From positions 248,001 through 312,000 of the forward strand of contig NZ_OLMR01000002.1 of NCBI RefSeq assembly GCF_900291955.1: a stretch of 64,000 nucleotides of DNA. Direction: 5' to 3'. How positions within the stretch are numbered: the first letter of the stretch is position 1; every line of letters starts with the position of its first letter. The notes beneath the pieces were generated by a model that was given only the letters and a program-made list of their open reading frames with translations, was not told the DNA's origin and searched no databases. The translations under genes and the position numbers were made by a program. Shown here piece by piece: positions 26,768-37,400 of the stretch. This DNA is from Pseudoruminococcus massiliensis. Lineage in GTDB: Bacteria > Bacillota > Clostridia > Oscillospirales > Acutalibacteraceae.

Positions 26768-27661
26768 ATGGCACGAGGCAATAGCATACCGCAAAAAATG
26801 CCTGATAGGGCAGTTCAAAATTTCACAACTAAAAAGCATATCCATCAACGACCGCTATTCTATATTAAAGAGGTTATTGAAAATATCTTCGGTGGAATTA
26901 TAATCGGCTCTACAATATTTGTTGGTGGTATAAACTGTGGAGCAATGGCAAATATAGTTAGTCTTTATGATAAGCTTATACACTCAATAGGCAAGCTATT
27001 CAAAAACTTTAATTATAATTTTCTACTGCTTTTGCAGATTGTAGCAGGCATTGTCGTTGGGATACTCCTGTTTTCGCAGATAATATTAGATTTAATGCAA
27101 AAATTTGAATACCCTATGATATACCTTTTTATTGGTGCAATTATTGGTTCTCTGCCGTCAATTTACCGCCGAGGAAAAATCAAAAAATTCAAACCTCTCT
27201 ATCTTTTATGGATAATTCTTGGCGGAGGACTTGCTTATGCTCTTAATTTTTTACCTAAAAATCACCCCATAATCAATCCAACAGATTACTTTCAAATCTA
27301 TGGAATGCTGTTTATAAGTGGTATAGTATCGGCAATAGCTATACTTATTCCAGGAATAAGTCTTTCGCATAGCTTATATTTTATTGGAATGTATAATTCC
27401 ATACTTTCATCAATTATCAGCCTTGATTTACTAAACTTATTTTTTATTTTTCTCGGATTTTTTATAGGTTGTCTGTTTATATCAAAAATCATTAGCTTCA
27501 CAATCAAGCATTTTCTCGCTCCGACACACCTTATAATAATGGGTTTAATGCTTACTTGTGTAATAGAAATTTTTCCGGGAATACCAAATAATTATATTAT
27601 GATTGCCTGTATAGCAGGATTTATTTTCGGAGCAGGTGGAGTTTATCTTATAACAAAATAA
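26768..27661 (+). CDS. DUF368 family membrane protein (polyprenyl-phosphate transporter-like)
   Basis: 297 residues with about eight transmembrane helices. The two inverted family repeats are recognisable: GGINCGAMANIVSLYDKLI near the N-terminus and PGISLSHSLYFIGMYNSILS in the second half, both variants of the PG-S-GT signature followed by a G-Y/L-Y helix. DUF368 proteins (PopT type) have been reported to flip undecaprenyl phosphate back across the membrane; that function is carried over here by family. The first repeat deviates from the consensus. The start at 26768 follows AGGAG. The N-terminal 40 residues are cytoplasmic and basic. Confidence 0.75.
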   Translation: MARGNSIPQKMPDRAVQNFTTKKHIHQRPLFYIKEVIENIFGGIIIGSTIFVGGINCGAMANIVSLYDKLIHSIGKLFKNFNYNFLLLLQIVAGIVVGILLFSQIILDLMQKFEYPMIYLFIGAIIGSLPSIYRRGKIKKFKPLYLLWIILGGGLAYALNFLPKNHPIINPTDYFQIYGMLFISGIVSAIAILIPGISLSHSLYFIGMYNSILSSIISLDLLNLFFIFLGFFIGCLFISKIISFTIKHFLAPTHLIIMGLMLTCVIEIFPGIPNNYIMIACIAGFIFGAGGVYLITK

Positions 27662-27735
27662 TATATATTAGTAACTATGTATATTGACATCAAAGAAAAT
27701 TTATATCTGCACCTACAAAATTTACAAAAAAATCT

Positions 27736-27764
27736 TTGACTTTTGCGTTAGATTGTGCTAAAAT
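27736..27764 (+). promoter_or_regulatory. Promoter of minD-mgsA
   Basis: TTGACT (27736-27741), 17-bp spacer, TAAAAT (27759-27764); the minD ATG is 21 nt further on. Confidence 0.7.
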
Positions 27765-27784
27765 GTTAGAAGAGGTATTGCAAA

Positions 27785-28522
27785 ATGGGAATGGTAACAG
27801 TTATAACCTCCGGCAAAGGAGGAACAGGAAAATCTACGGTTTCCGTAGGTTTAGCGGCGGCACTTGTTCGCCGTGGAAACAGAGTTCTGCTTATAGATTG
27901 TGACGCTGGTATGCGTGGCATCGACCTTATGCTTGGTGTCAGCAGTGACCTTGTCTTTGATATAGCAGATGTTATTAACGGAAGCTGTCCGCCTGCGAGT
28001 GCTATCTATCCTTGCAAAAATATGGCAGAGCTTTATGTGCTGCCTGCTCCGCAGAGCGTTCACGATGAGCTTAGCCCCTATCTTATGCGACAGCTTACAA
28101 ATATTCTTCGTAAATATTACGACCATATAATTATCGACTGCCCCGCAGGTATCGGCTCAGGCTTTGAGGCCGCTATCGCTCCTGCGGATAGAGCATTCCT
28201 CGTCTGTAACGCAGACCCGCTCTCGGCCCGTGGCTGTTCTATGGTCAGAGAAAACCTTCAATCGGCAGGAATAACAGATATAAGACTTGTAATCAACAAA
28301 TTTTCTGAAAAAAAATTCAGAAAAGCCAATCTCTACGAAGATTTAGATGCAGTCATTGACGAAGCAGGTGCAAGACTTATAGCAGTAATTCCAGAAGATT
28401 TTACTGCGTCAGCACTTTCTCAACAGGGCAAACCTATTGAAGGAAACTCTGATGCTGTCTATGCCTTTAACCGATTTGCCGCAAGGGCGGACGGAGAGAA
28501 TGTTCCTCTCGAAATAAAATAA
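27785..28522 (+). CDS. minD: MinD-like ATPase (septum-site determination)
   Basis: 245 residues of the ParA/MinD deviant Walker A class: SGKGGTGKSTVSVGLA (residues 9-24), LLIDCDAGMRGIDLMLG, YDHIIIDCPAGIGSGFEAAI. The GMRGIDLMLG segment favours MinD over ParA or flagellar FlhG. MinD sits on the membrane and places the Z-ring inhibitor. MinC and MinE are not nearby. The C-terminus (NVPLEIK) is short and lacks an obvious amphipathic membrane helix. It is probably co-transcribed with mgsA 46 nt downstream. Confidence 0.82.
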   Translation: MGMVTVITSGKGGTGKSTVSVGLAAALVRRGNRVLLIDCDAGMRGIDLMLGVSSDLVFDIADVINGSCPPASAIYPCKNMAELYVLPAPQSVHDELSPYLMRQLTNILRKYYDHIIIDCPAGIGSGFEAAIAPADRAFLVCNADPLSARGCSMVRENLQSAGITDIRLVINKFSEKKFRKANLYEDLDAVIDEAGARLIAVIPEDFTASALSQQGKPIEGNSDAVYAFNRFAARADGENVPLEIK

Positions 28523-28568
28523 GCCCTATATACAAATTGTAACTTAAACTCTTAGGAGGTAATTTTTA

Positions 28569-28967
28569 ATGAATATAGCTCTTATTGCACACGATTCAAA
28601 AAAGGAACTTATGGTTCAGTTCTGTATCGCATATTGTGGTATTCTAAGCAGACATACCCTATGTGCAACAGGTGTGACAGGCAAGCTTGTAGCAGAAGCA
28701 ACTGGTCTTGAGATTCAGCGTTTTCTCGGCGGTGCTCAGGGTGGTGACCAGCAAATCGCCGCAAGAATTGCATTCAATGAAGTTGATATGCTTATCTTTC
28801 TGCGTGACCCACAGAATCCAAAGCCACACGAACCAAACGATATAAACCTTCTTCGCCTTTGTGATATGCACAATATTCCAGTTGCAACAAATATTGCCAC
28901 TGGTGAAGTTCTTATCCATGGTCTTGAGCGTGGTGACCTTGATTGGCGTAATATCGTAAAATCTTAA
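28569..28967 (+). CDS. mgsA: Methylglyoxal synthase
   Basis: 132 residues. Converts dihydroxyacetone phosphate to methylglyoxal and phosphate, a bypass of lower glycolysis when sugar phosphates accumulate. Seen: [18 protein letters not shown] (phosphate loop), [14 protein letters not shown] with the catalytic Asp, IFLRDP, PHEPND and the conserved end [20 protein letters not shown] precedes the ATG. It pairs naturally with an alpha-glucan-rich lifestyle. It ends at a hairpin terminator. Confidence 0.95.
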   Translation: MNIALIAHDSKKELMVQFCIAYCGILSRHTLCATGVTGKLVAEATGLEIQRFLGGAQGGDQQIAARIAFNEVDMLIFLRDPQNPKPHEPNDINLLRLCDMHNIPVATNIATGEVLIHGLERGDLDWRNIVKS

Positions 28968-29050
28968 TTGAATTAAGAAATAAATATTTTATTAATACAA
29001 GCAGTATTAGGAAATTCTGCAATAAATGTAGCGTATATCTACAAACTAAA

Positions 29051-29087
29051 ATAACTGCGTTTCCTTAAACTAAGGATACGCAGTTAT
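29051..29087 (+). terminator. Terminator of minD-mgsA
   Basis: A 17-bp stem with one mismatch (ATAACTGCGT.. / ..ACGCAGTTAT), a 3-nt loop and a T-rich tail. Confidence 0.85.
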
Positions 29088-29108
29088 TTATTTTAATATA
29101 AGGAACGA

Positions 29109-29137
29109 TTGACAGGTATTATTATATCGTGTATACT
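29109..29137 (+). promoter_or_regulatory. Promoter of the toxin-like RNA
   Basis: TTGACA (29109-29114), 17-bp spacer, TATACT (29132-29137): near-perfect sigma-A promoter with predicted start at about 29144, at the edge of the left inverted-repeat arm. Confidence 0.8.
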
Positions 29138-29140
29138 TAT

Positions 29141-29180
29141 CAGTATGAGGATATTCGCACATACGGTAGGCGGTTCTCCC
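29141..29180 (+). repeat. Left arm of the cassette inverted repeat
   Basis: CAGTA, then GAGGATATTCGCA, then GTA and GCGGTTCTCCC; the complement recurs at 29334-29368 with a small insertion here (CATACG). In RNA the CTCCC end (29176-29180) can pair with GGGAG (29188-29192) and hide the toxin ribosome site. Confidence 0.8.
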
Positions 29181-29200
29181 TGAATAAGGGAGGTGATAAT

Positions 29201-29276
29201 ATAGTTACATACAGCGAACTTATTTCAGTTTGTCATTATGTTGACTGAAATTATCACTCTTTACTTTTTAGTATAA
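29201..29276 (+). pseudogene. Decayed holin-like small toxin (Hol_Tox type)
   Basis: A strong GGGAGG (29188-29193) is placed exactly for a start at 29201, but the codon there is ATA instead of ATG. The next codons read VTYSELI, the hallmark opening of holin-like type I toxins (usually MVTYSEL). A single extra T in the run at 29222-29224 then shifts frame; in the +1 frame the peptide continues QFVIMLTEIITLYFLV and stops at 29274. Restored, it would be about 24 residues with one membrane helix. Lost start plus frameshift suggest a dead toxin. Sequencing error could explain one defect but hardly both. Confidence 0.65.
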
Positions 29277-29366
29277 AATAAAAGAAACACCGCCACACTT
29301 CCAAAATGTCGGTGTTTCTTTTAACACGATTTTGGGAGAACCGCTTACTGCGAATATCCTCCGTAC
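29275..29366 (-). ncRNA. Predicted antitoxin RNA of the type I cassette
   Basis: From the minus-strand promoter (29373-29401) a RNA of about 90 nt would start near 29366 and stop at the shared hairpin, where the minus strand has a T-run (TTTTATTTTAT). Its 5' end has the same sequence as the toxin mRNA leader; its 3' half is fully complementary to the toxin mRNA terminator. Its CUCCC could pair with the toxin ribosome site GGGAG. No transcript evidence is available. Confidence 0.55.
29280..29322. terminator. Shared bidirectional terminator of the toxin cassette
   Basis: Stem AAAGAAACACCG / CGGTGTTTCTTT, 17-nt loop, T-runs on both strands, lying between converging promoters. Confidence 0.8.
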
Positions 29367-29368
29367 TG
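29334..29368 (-). repeat. Right arm of the cassette inverted repeat
   Basis: Reverse complement of the left arm at 29141-29180: GGGAGAACCGC, TAC, TGCGAATATCCTC and TACTG. It encodes the 5' end of the antisense RNA. Confidence 0.8.
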
Positions 29369-29372
29369 TCTA

Positions 29373-29401
29373 ATTATAATCTCTAAAATGCTAAAAGTCA
29401 A
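29373..29401 (-). promoter_or_regulatory. Promoter of the antisense RNA
   Basis: On the minus strand TTGACT (29396-29401), 17-bp spacer, TATAAT (29373-29378); it faces the toxin promoter. A plus-strand TATAAT overlaps it at 29375-29380 and might serve hisS, but without a good -35. Confidence 0.75.
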
Positions 29402-29434
29402 GCAAATAACTTTGAACATAAAGGAAGATAGAAA

Positions 29435-30727
29435 ATGGATTTAATTACTAAAAGTGTAAAAGGAACTCAAGATGTACTGCCAAAAGAAAGCTATAAGTGG
29501 CAGTTTATCGAAAAAATAATGAGAGAAGAAGCCAATGCTCACTCATTCAAGGAAATTCGTACACCTGTTTTTGAGCATACAGAGCTTTTCCAGCGTTCAG
29601 TTGGTGATACAACAGATGTTGTCCAAAAGGAAATGTATACATTTAATACTAAGGGCGAAGATTCAATCACACTCCGTCCAGAGGGTACAGCTGGTTCAGC
29701 AAGAGCTATCCTCGAACACGGTGTATATAATGATGGCTATCCTATCAAGGCTTACTACTTTACATCTTGCTACCGTTACGAAAAGCCTCAAAAGGGCAGA
29801 CTTCGTGAATTTCACCAGTTTGGTATGGAAGTATACGGTGCAGCCTCATATTTTGCTGACGCTGAAGTTATATGTGCAGCAGATTCGATATTCAAGCGTC
29901 TTGGAGTTAAGGGATTAAACCTTGAAATTAACTCTATTGGTTGTCCAAATTGTCGTGCAAATTATCACAAAGCCCTTAAAGAATATTTCGCAGAACACAC
30001 ATCAGAGCTTTGCGAAACCTGCCTTTCCCGACTTGAGAAAAATCCAATGAGAATACTTGACTGCAAAAGTCCTATCTGCTCTAAAATTGCAGAAAAAGCT
30101 CCAACTGTTCTTGATTATATCTGTGATGATTGTAGAGAGCACTTTGAGGGTGTAAAAAAGTGTCTTGATTCCGTTGGTATAGAATATACTGTAAACCCAA
30201 CTATCGTTCGTGGACTTGATTATTATACACGCACAGTTTTTGAGTTTGTTTCCTCATCTATCGGTGCTCAGGGTACAGTCTGTGGCGGTGGTCGCTATGA
30301 TGGACTTATCGAAGAGCTTGGTGGTCAGCACACACCATCTCTCGGATATGCAATCGGCATCGAACGACTTCTTCTCTTGCTTGAAGCTCAAGGCATTGAA
30401 ATTCCAGCCGCACCAACCTGTGATATTTATATTGCAGGCTTAGGCGAAAAAGCACAGCTTAAATCCTTTGAGCTTGTAAAAACAGTTCGTTCATCATCAC
30501 TTTCTGCTGAATGTGATATTGTAGGCAGAAGCCTTAAAGCACAGATGAAATATGCTGATAAAATCGGAGCAAAGTTCAGCATAGTCCTCGGCGATAGTGA
30601 GATTGAGAGTGGCAAAGCACAGCTCAAAAATATGGAAACTGGTGAGAAAACAGAAATTTCTCTCGGAGAAAACTTCTTCTCAGATTTCTATAATGTCTAT
30701 ATTCAATCGCAGTTCGCTGTAAAATAA
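29435..30727 (+). CDS. hisS: Histidyl-tRNA synthetase
   Basis: 430 residues, a class II synthetase that charges tRNA-His. Seen: KGTQDVLP at the N-terminus, LRPEGTAGSARA, motif 2 TSCYRYEKPQKGRLREFHQFG split around the conserved Arg, the histidine-A loop GLDYYTRTVFEF, GGGRYDGLIEELGG and an anticodon-binding domain (about 330-420). A Cys-rich patch (CETCLSRLEKNP, CDDCREH) in the insertion domain is common in Firmicutes. AAGGAAG precedes the ATG. No T-box leader is recognisable upstream. Confidence 0.97.
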   Translation: MDLITKSVKGTQDVLPKESYKWQFIEKIMREEANAHSFKEIRTPVFEHTELFQRSVGDTTDVVQKEMYTFNTKGEDSITLRPEGTAGSARAILEHGVYNDGYPIKAYYFTSCYRYEKPQKGRLREFHQFGMEVYGAASYFADAEVICAADSIFKRLGVKGLNLEINSIGCPNCRANYHKALKEYFAEHTSELCETCLSRLEKNPMRILDCKSPICSKIAEKAPTVLDYICDDCREHFEGVKKCLDSVGIEYTVNPTIVRGLDYYTRTVFEFVSSSIGAQGTVCGGGRYDGLIEELGGQHTPSLGYAIGIERLLLLLEAQGIEIPAAPTCDIYIAGLGEKAQLKSFELVKTVRSSSLSAECDIVGRSLKAQMKYADKIGAKFSIVLGDSEIESGKAQLKNMETGEKTEISLGENFFSDFYNVYIQSQFAVK

Positions 30728-30733
30728 TAAATT

Positions 30734-30774
30734 AAAAGTGGTTGCAAGCCTAAAAAGCTTGTAACCACTTTTTT
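30734..30774. terminator. Bidirectional terminator between hisS and the HAD gene
   Basis: A 16-bp stem (AAAAGTGGTTGCAAGC / GCTTGTAACCACTTTT) with a short A-rich loop and a T-run; converging genes share it. Confidence 0.85.
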
Positions 30775-30780
30775 GTAAAC

Positions 30781-31392
30781 TCAAAATTGTAGATTTAAGA
30801 GTTCTGATAAGTTTTCAACAATATAGTCTGGAAATGTTGAAAGCTTGTCAGGATTTCCCAATCCTCCAAATCCTTGCTTTATCCACACTGTTCTCATTCC
30901 TATATGCTGTGCAGTAATAATATCATTATCAAGCCTATCCCCTATCATATAAGTATTTTGTGCCGGACAATTTGCCTGCTTCAATGCAAATTTAAAAATC
31001 CGTTCATCAGGCTTTGCAAAACCAATATCAGACGAAGAAACAACTATATTAAAGTAATCATATATTCCAAACTGTCTTAACCTTTCTGATAAATCTTTAT
31101 TTTGGTTTGCAATAATTCCAAGATTATACTTTACACTTAAATAATTTAAAACATAATCTGCCTGTGGATAAATAGTTTCAAGTTCACTTTTCCAAGGGAC
31201 TTTCTTTAGTCCACATCTTTCTAAAGCACATTTATAGAAATTCATATTACAACAAGCATAATATTCCATATTATGATAAAATTCATAATAGCTAATAGAA
31301 CTCCCATTGATAGTATCAATAATTCTTTGCTTTTCACATTCTGTTTCATCTATAAGTGTAGAACCGACATCGAAAAACAACCATTTTTTCAT
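30781..31392 (-). CDS. HAD-like hydrolase with DxG motif I
   Basis: 203 residues. Motif I reads FFDVGSTLID: the nucleophile Asp is present, but the second Asp (acid/base) is Gly. Motif II is IIANQN, motif III is in GFAKPDERIF and motif IV is MIGDRLDNDIITA. The C-terminal part resembles YjjG/haloacid-dehalogenase types. Gly in place of the second Asp would weaken normal phosphatase chemistry, so the reaction may differ or the protein may be a non-classical phosphatase. The start at 31392 has GGAGGA 4-9 nt before it. It lies 16 nt beyond the terminator-like hairpin of the giant surface-protein gene. Confidence 0.75.
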   Translation of the reverse strand: MKKWLFFDVGSTLIDETECEKQRIIDTINGSSISYYEFYHNMEYYACCNMNFYKCALERCGLKKVPWKSELETIYPQADYVLNYLSVKYNLGIIANQNKDLSERLRQFGIYDYFNIVVSSSDIGFAKPDERIFKFALKQANCPAQNTYMIGDRLDNDIITAQHIGMRTVWIKQGFGGLGNPDKLSTFPDYIVENLSELLNLQF

Positions 31393-31410
31393 AAATTCCT
31401 CCAAAATAGC

Positions 31411-31452
31411 AACACCCCGCCTATCAGAAATTATCCGATAAATGGGGTGTTA
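31411..31452 (-). terminator. Terminator after the giant surface-protein gene (copy 1 of a shared hairpin)
   Basis: AACACCCC pairs with GGGGTGTT, with an inner TATC/GATA pair around the loop AGAAATTATCC. The same sequence, loop included, occurs at 56393-56432. It also lies just before the ribosome site of the HAD gene. Confidence 0.75.
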
Positions 31453-31468
31453 TTTTATAAAGCCAATA

Positions 31469-34400
31469 TTATTGTGATATATATTTTCTCATTTTTCTAC
31501 GAACAATAAGAACAATCGCTGCAATAATACCGATAATCAAAACAGAACCACCAATAGTTACACTATAGAACATTGGCTTATTAGCATAGAAAATAACGAA
31601 ATTATTCGGTGAAACAGTTATATTTGAAATAATTTTCTTATTTTCATTAAACTGTCCATTTGAACCTACCGAACAATCATCACAGTAAAATACGACTTGG
31701 TTTTCAAAACCTTCTGGAATATTAAATTCAACCTTGCCATTATTACTGCTCAGATATTTTAATAAATCCTCTCCAGATTTATTAAACAAAACATTTATTT
31801 CCTTGCCATTAGAATCAAGAATAACTATTCTCAAGCTTCCCAATTTTCCTCCATTATCCGAAGGAATAACTGTAACTTTCTGCTCCTTTACCTGATAACG
31901 ACCATTATCCTCTATACCACTGACTATAAGTGTAGGTGGAGTCTTATCAACTACAAACTTAACTTCAAGACCTTTCAAATCGCTATAAGCCACAGAACCA
32001 GCCTTATCAGTTGATTCAATTTTTATATCGTAATCGCTCTCATTTTCAAACAACGATGAACTTATAACATATTTTCTCTCGCACCACTTAGAAGCATCTG
32101 TAGTTTCAGAGCTTGTATATCCCTCATTTTCTTTAAGAGCTGTTCCGTTAAGCTTAACTACATAATTTTCTATCGGGTCAACATTTATCTCTTGAATAAC
32201 TATATCATTATCAACGCTTGAAACATAATAGTTATCTAAAAGCTTTTGTGTATTCTCATCAATCTTAAAGGTTGAACCATTTCGGTTTATAGAGAATTCT
32301 GCATTATCATATGTCTTGCCATCATCAAGAAGAATCTTGTCTGTCTTATTGCCAGACATATCTGCAACAGAACAGCTAAGTGTATATACTGCATCATCAC
32401 TAAGATTATCAACAACATATGAATATGATGTACTGCTATTTTTTCTGAGATACTTGCTAAGGTCAATGCTTTCTCTTGTAAATTGTCCTGAGCTTGTCAT
32501 CATAAGTGCTTCAAGAACTGGCTTAAAGCTATTATAATCAATATTAGTATCGCTTGCCTCAATAGTAAAGCCATAGGTCTTATCCTTGTTAGCAGTATTA
32601 TTTTTGATATTAGTAACCTTTAAGCTTGGTTTCTTAGTATCAATAACCAGATAATCAGAAGTATAGTTATTCATCTTATTCTTTGAACGGTCTGTATATT
32701 CAACCTCTATACGATATTTTCCGTCCTTATCAATCGAGAAAGTACCTGTGTGTAAATCTGAACTATTATCTGTCCAGCTTACTGAAGGGTTCAATGTACG
32801 CTCTGCGTTTATATCATAAACCATAACCCTGACATCTTCAGAATAGAAATTAGCTTCATTTATTTTTAGTGTGGCATCTATTTTACCATCATAATAAGCT
32901 GTTCCATCTGCTGTTGATATTGGTTTATTAAGAGTTACATCTATTTCAGGTTTGATATTATCAACTATTATCTTCTTAGTATCTGATTTATCACTATCAT
33001 TTTGTGACATATCATATGCTGTAAATTTAACAGTACCATTATACTGATGCTGAGCATCAAGAACTGATTTTGGAATTTTGAATGTTGCAGTATTCACATT
33101 GCCATTTCTCTTTATATCAGCCCTGCTTATTGCTTCATTAAGCAGCTGTGCATTAACATTACTTGAATTATTATCCTTCAAATAACTATATACAAATTTT
33201 CCAATAGCTGTAGTATCATCTTCTGCTGAAATAGTAACAGTAACAGGTGCATTGTAATAACCAAATGTTATAGAATTAAGCACATTCTGAAAAACATTCT
33301 GGCTATATGATATTCTCAAGTTTTTAGGTGCAGTCTTATCAACTGTAAACTTATCCTCAACATTGTTCTGCACTTTTCTTCCAGCCAAATCCTCATACTC
33401 TATCTTAAAGGTATAATTAGCATCAGTCGAATATTTAATATTTGCTGTGTATACATCGCCATTTTTTATCCAGTTGCTTCTCTTGCTAAGGTATTGAGCA
33501 TAATTCTCAACACCAACAGCCTTTCCATTAACATCAACCGCAGTAATATTTGCAGCAATCTCATCTGCTCTGAAATTACGCTCAATAACACTAATAGTAG
33601 CTATCTGTGCAGAATTATAGTATTTAATTCCATTAGCAGTATTTACAACCTTATTTGGAGAATATGCAACATTGATTACAGGATTAGTATGGTCAACAAT
33701 AATCTCATTCGATGTATAAGTTTTCATCTTATTATTTGACCTATCAATATAACTAATCTTTATGATATACTCTCCCTCTTTTGAGAGTGTAAGACTGCCT
33801 GTCCAAGTATCGCCATTCTGTTTCCAGTTATTCAGCTTTTGCTTTGAGCCATTAACTTCTATATTAACATCTTCTGAATAGAAGTTTGCCTCAGTAATTT
33901 TAATAGTAGCTGTTGCACTGTCCTTATAGTATAGCTTATATAAATTTCCTTCTGTACCATAGTTGTAATTACTTACATCATTCATATCAGATGCAGTAAC
34001 AATCCTATCAGCCTTACTAAATTCAACACTTCTTGTTGGTGAGATATTATCGACTATAAGAATACTATTTTTACTATCATTCTTTACATTGCTTGGATTT
34101 CCGGACCTATCAATTGCAGTAAAGGAAATTTTTCCTCTATACTGTTTTGATTGATCGGCTGTAAGAGTGAATTTTGCAGTTGCTATTTTCTTATCTGATG
34201 TAATTGTCATATTTTCACGGTTAATAGTTCCGCCATCACTTTTCAGATTTTTAGTAGTACTTGAACCATTTTCTCTTGTATATGTCCATGTCATACTTTC
34301 AACGCCTGAAATATCATCAACCGCTGTCAAAGTAACTGTAACATCTTTCTGATATGCGTAATAACCAAAAGTAATGCCATTTAATACACTTTCCCAGAAA

Positions 34401-37400
34401 TTAAGTTCTTTACTATATGAAATTTTCATCTTTGAAGTTGCTGGGGCATATTCATCAACTGTAAATTTATCCTGCTTATAGTTACCAGCAGAGTGAGAAG
34501 CTAAATCAGAATAAGAAATATCAAAAGTATAATTTGCATTTACCGAATACTTTATTGTTGCTGTATATGTATCTCCATTCTTTTTCCAGCTATCTCTTGA
34601 CGAAAGATATGCCGCATAGTCAGTTACTTTGATGTTATTTCCACCTGCGTCCTTAGCACTAACTGTTACTGCAACATCATCTGCACGGAAATTACGCTCA
34701 GTAATTTTAATAGTTGCTGTCTGCTGTTTATTGCAGTAAACATTTTTATTTGCATCAGAAATTTTATTTTCTGGAGAATATTGAACATCTATAACAGGCT
34801 TTGTCCTATCAATAATTATAACATTCGACTCATACGACTTCATTTCATTAGTTGAACGGTCCGTATATGTCATTTTAATAATATGCTCTCCCTCATCACT
34901 TAGGGTAAGCGTATTTGTATACTCATCACCATTTTGTTGCCAATTTTCGCTAAAGTTTATAGACTTACCATTATCATATAGATTAATATCCTCGCTAAAG
35001 AAGTTAGCCTCTTTAACTGTAAATTTAAGAGTGGCATCGTCTTTATAATAGAGTCTATAATTATTAGCGTCAGACTTCATATCATATGTAGCATTTTTAA
35101 AGCTATCTGCATATATTGACTTTACAAAGTTGTTTGTTTGATATTCAACACTTCTTGTCGGTGAAATATTATCAACAACAGTTATTCTCTCATCTTTGTT
35201 TTCTACTGGATAAGTTGCTGTTTTTCCTGACATATCAGTAACTGTAAACGAAATCGTTCCACGATACTGTTTGCTTTCCTCTGCTGACAATTCAACTGTT
35301 ACTTCACCAGTTTTTCCATCTTCAGAGAATGTAACATCTTCTTTTTTAAAGTGCTTACTTACATCAGCAACAGACGAATCACTTGAACCGACCTGTCTTT
35401 GATATTCCCAATCAATCGAATCAATACCAGAAGTCATATCATCTGCGCTAAATTTAATTGTTACATTATCCTTATAATAATAGGTATTGAATGTAATATT
35501 ATCAATAATTTCTTCAAAGAAGTTCTTTTCCTCTGAATATTTGGCATTAAGATTTGTTGGTGGTGTTTGGTCAATCGTAAAATCAGGTGAATTATACTTT
35601 TCCTCAGCATCGTTCCCTGCGAGGTCAGTATAATTTAATGTAAAACTATAATTTGCATCTGCGTTAAACTCAATTTCAATATAATGATTATTTCCATCAG
35701 AAATCCACTCTCCATTATGAAGTGTATCATTCAATTCTTTAAGAACTGTTTCATAATCGCTTATATTATTAAGTGTAACATCTTGTGCTTTAAGCTCAAA
35801 TATAATATCATCGGCTCTGAAATTTACTTCATCAACTGATACCTTTGCTCTAATTTTTGTTGTATAGAATTTTTCGTTCACAGCCGGAGAATCAGAAAAA
35901 TAGTCAACAGAAATTATCGGTTTTGTTTCATCTATGACAAAGCTTGATGTTTTTTCATCAGAAACCTGTCCAAGCTCATCACTTGCAATAACAGAAATGT
36001 TATAAACTCCATCTTCACTAAATTTAATTGAGTTTGTCCATGTTATCTTTGCTGTATTGCCATTCTTAACCCATTCATCATTTTCAAGTTTATATCCACT
36101 TTCAGAAAGCTTCTTATTATTGATAAAAATATCAACCTTGTCCGCATCAAAATTGCTTTCAGAAATGCTAATATTGGCTACAACAGATTTATTGTAATAC
36201 TGTCCATTAGTTGCCACAGCCTCAGAATCGAGCTTAATATCAACATCAGGCTTTCTATTATCAACTATAATCTTAGCATTTTTATCGTATTCTGTTTCAA
36301 GTCCTGCCTTACTTTTTGCAGTAAACTTAATATCGCCTCTGAACTCAGCCTCTATCTTAAATGATGCTTTATAATAGGTCTTTCCGTTGTCATCTATCGC
36401 TGTTTCTATATTATCGAGTATAACATTTTCACTAACCTTATTTTCTGTGTCAAGCTCTCTGCCAGCTTCAGGTATTAACTCATAAGAAAAACTCTTTATA
36501 CCAGAAATATCCTCATAAGCACTCAAGGTTACTTCAATATTTGTATCTCTACTGCTTACAAGTCCAAATGTAATATAATCAAGAATAGTATTATATACAT
36601 TTTTTTCGCTCTTATAAGAAATATCAAGATTATAAGGTTTAGTATTATCAATATTTATATTTTCTTTTTCTACTCCATAAACTATTCCATTTTCATTATT
36701 TCTAACATAAAATTGAATATGCTGATTTTTTCCATTGTTAGTATATACATATTCATCTTTCCAGTTACTGTCACTAATGCTCATATTATCACTAATTTTA
36801 TATCCTTCAGGAGGGGTAATAGTGACACCATTTGTTGTGTTATACCAGTCATTATAATCTGTCTTAGAATAATTACAATATAAAGAATCTGATTTTGCAA
36901 TATCAAGATTGATATATGCCTCTGCATTAGATTCATTATAGCACTCGCCCTGTGCATTTTTAATAGTTACCTTATATTTTCCAATATCTTTATCCGCAAA
37001 TTTTATGAGTCCTGTATTGTCTATTGAGGTTTTTCCTTCGCCAATCAACTTCTCATAAACACCATTATGAAGCTTGTAAATATTATAACTAACATTTACA
37101 TCTACATTTTCCTCTTTTGGCAAAGCATACGAAAGCTGATATTGTTTTTGTTCACCATAATTAAGTTCAAGTGTATGGCCTGTAATTTTCTTATTACCAG
37201 CAAAAATATCAATGCTTCTGTCCCCACGCTTAACAGCTACTGTAAAATAACGAGTAGTAAATTTATTATAATGTCTTGTTTCATCAAAACTAAATCTAAT
37301 GTTAAATTGTGCATTATCGCCAGCCTTTTTAACTATTATCCTATTTTCACTTAATTCCACATAATCGTTTTCTTCAATTTCAGCATTTAATAATGTCGCA

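Noticed and set aside
29141-29368. Small transposable element (MITE) with terminal inverted repeats
   Set aside because: No target-site duplication, and promoters, shared terminator and toxin remnant explain the repeats better.
28968-29434. T-box leader for hisS
   Set aside because: No T-box core sequence is visible; the region is explained by a terminator and the toxin cassette.
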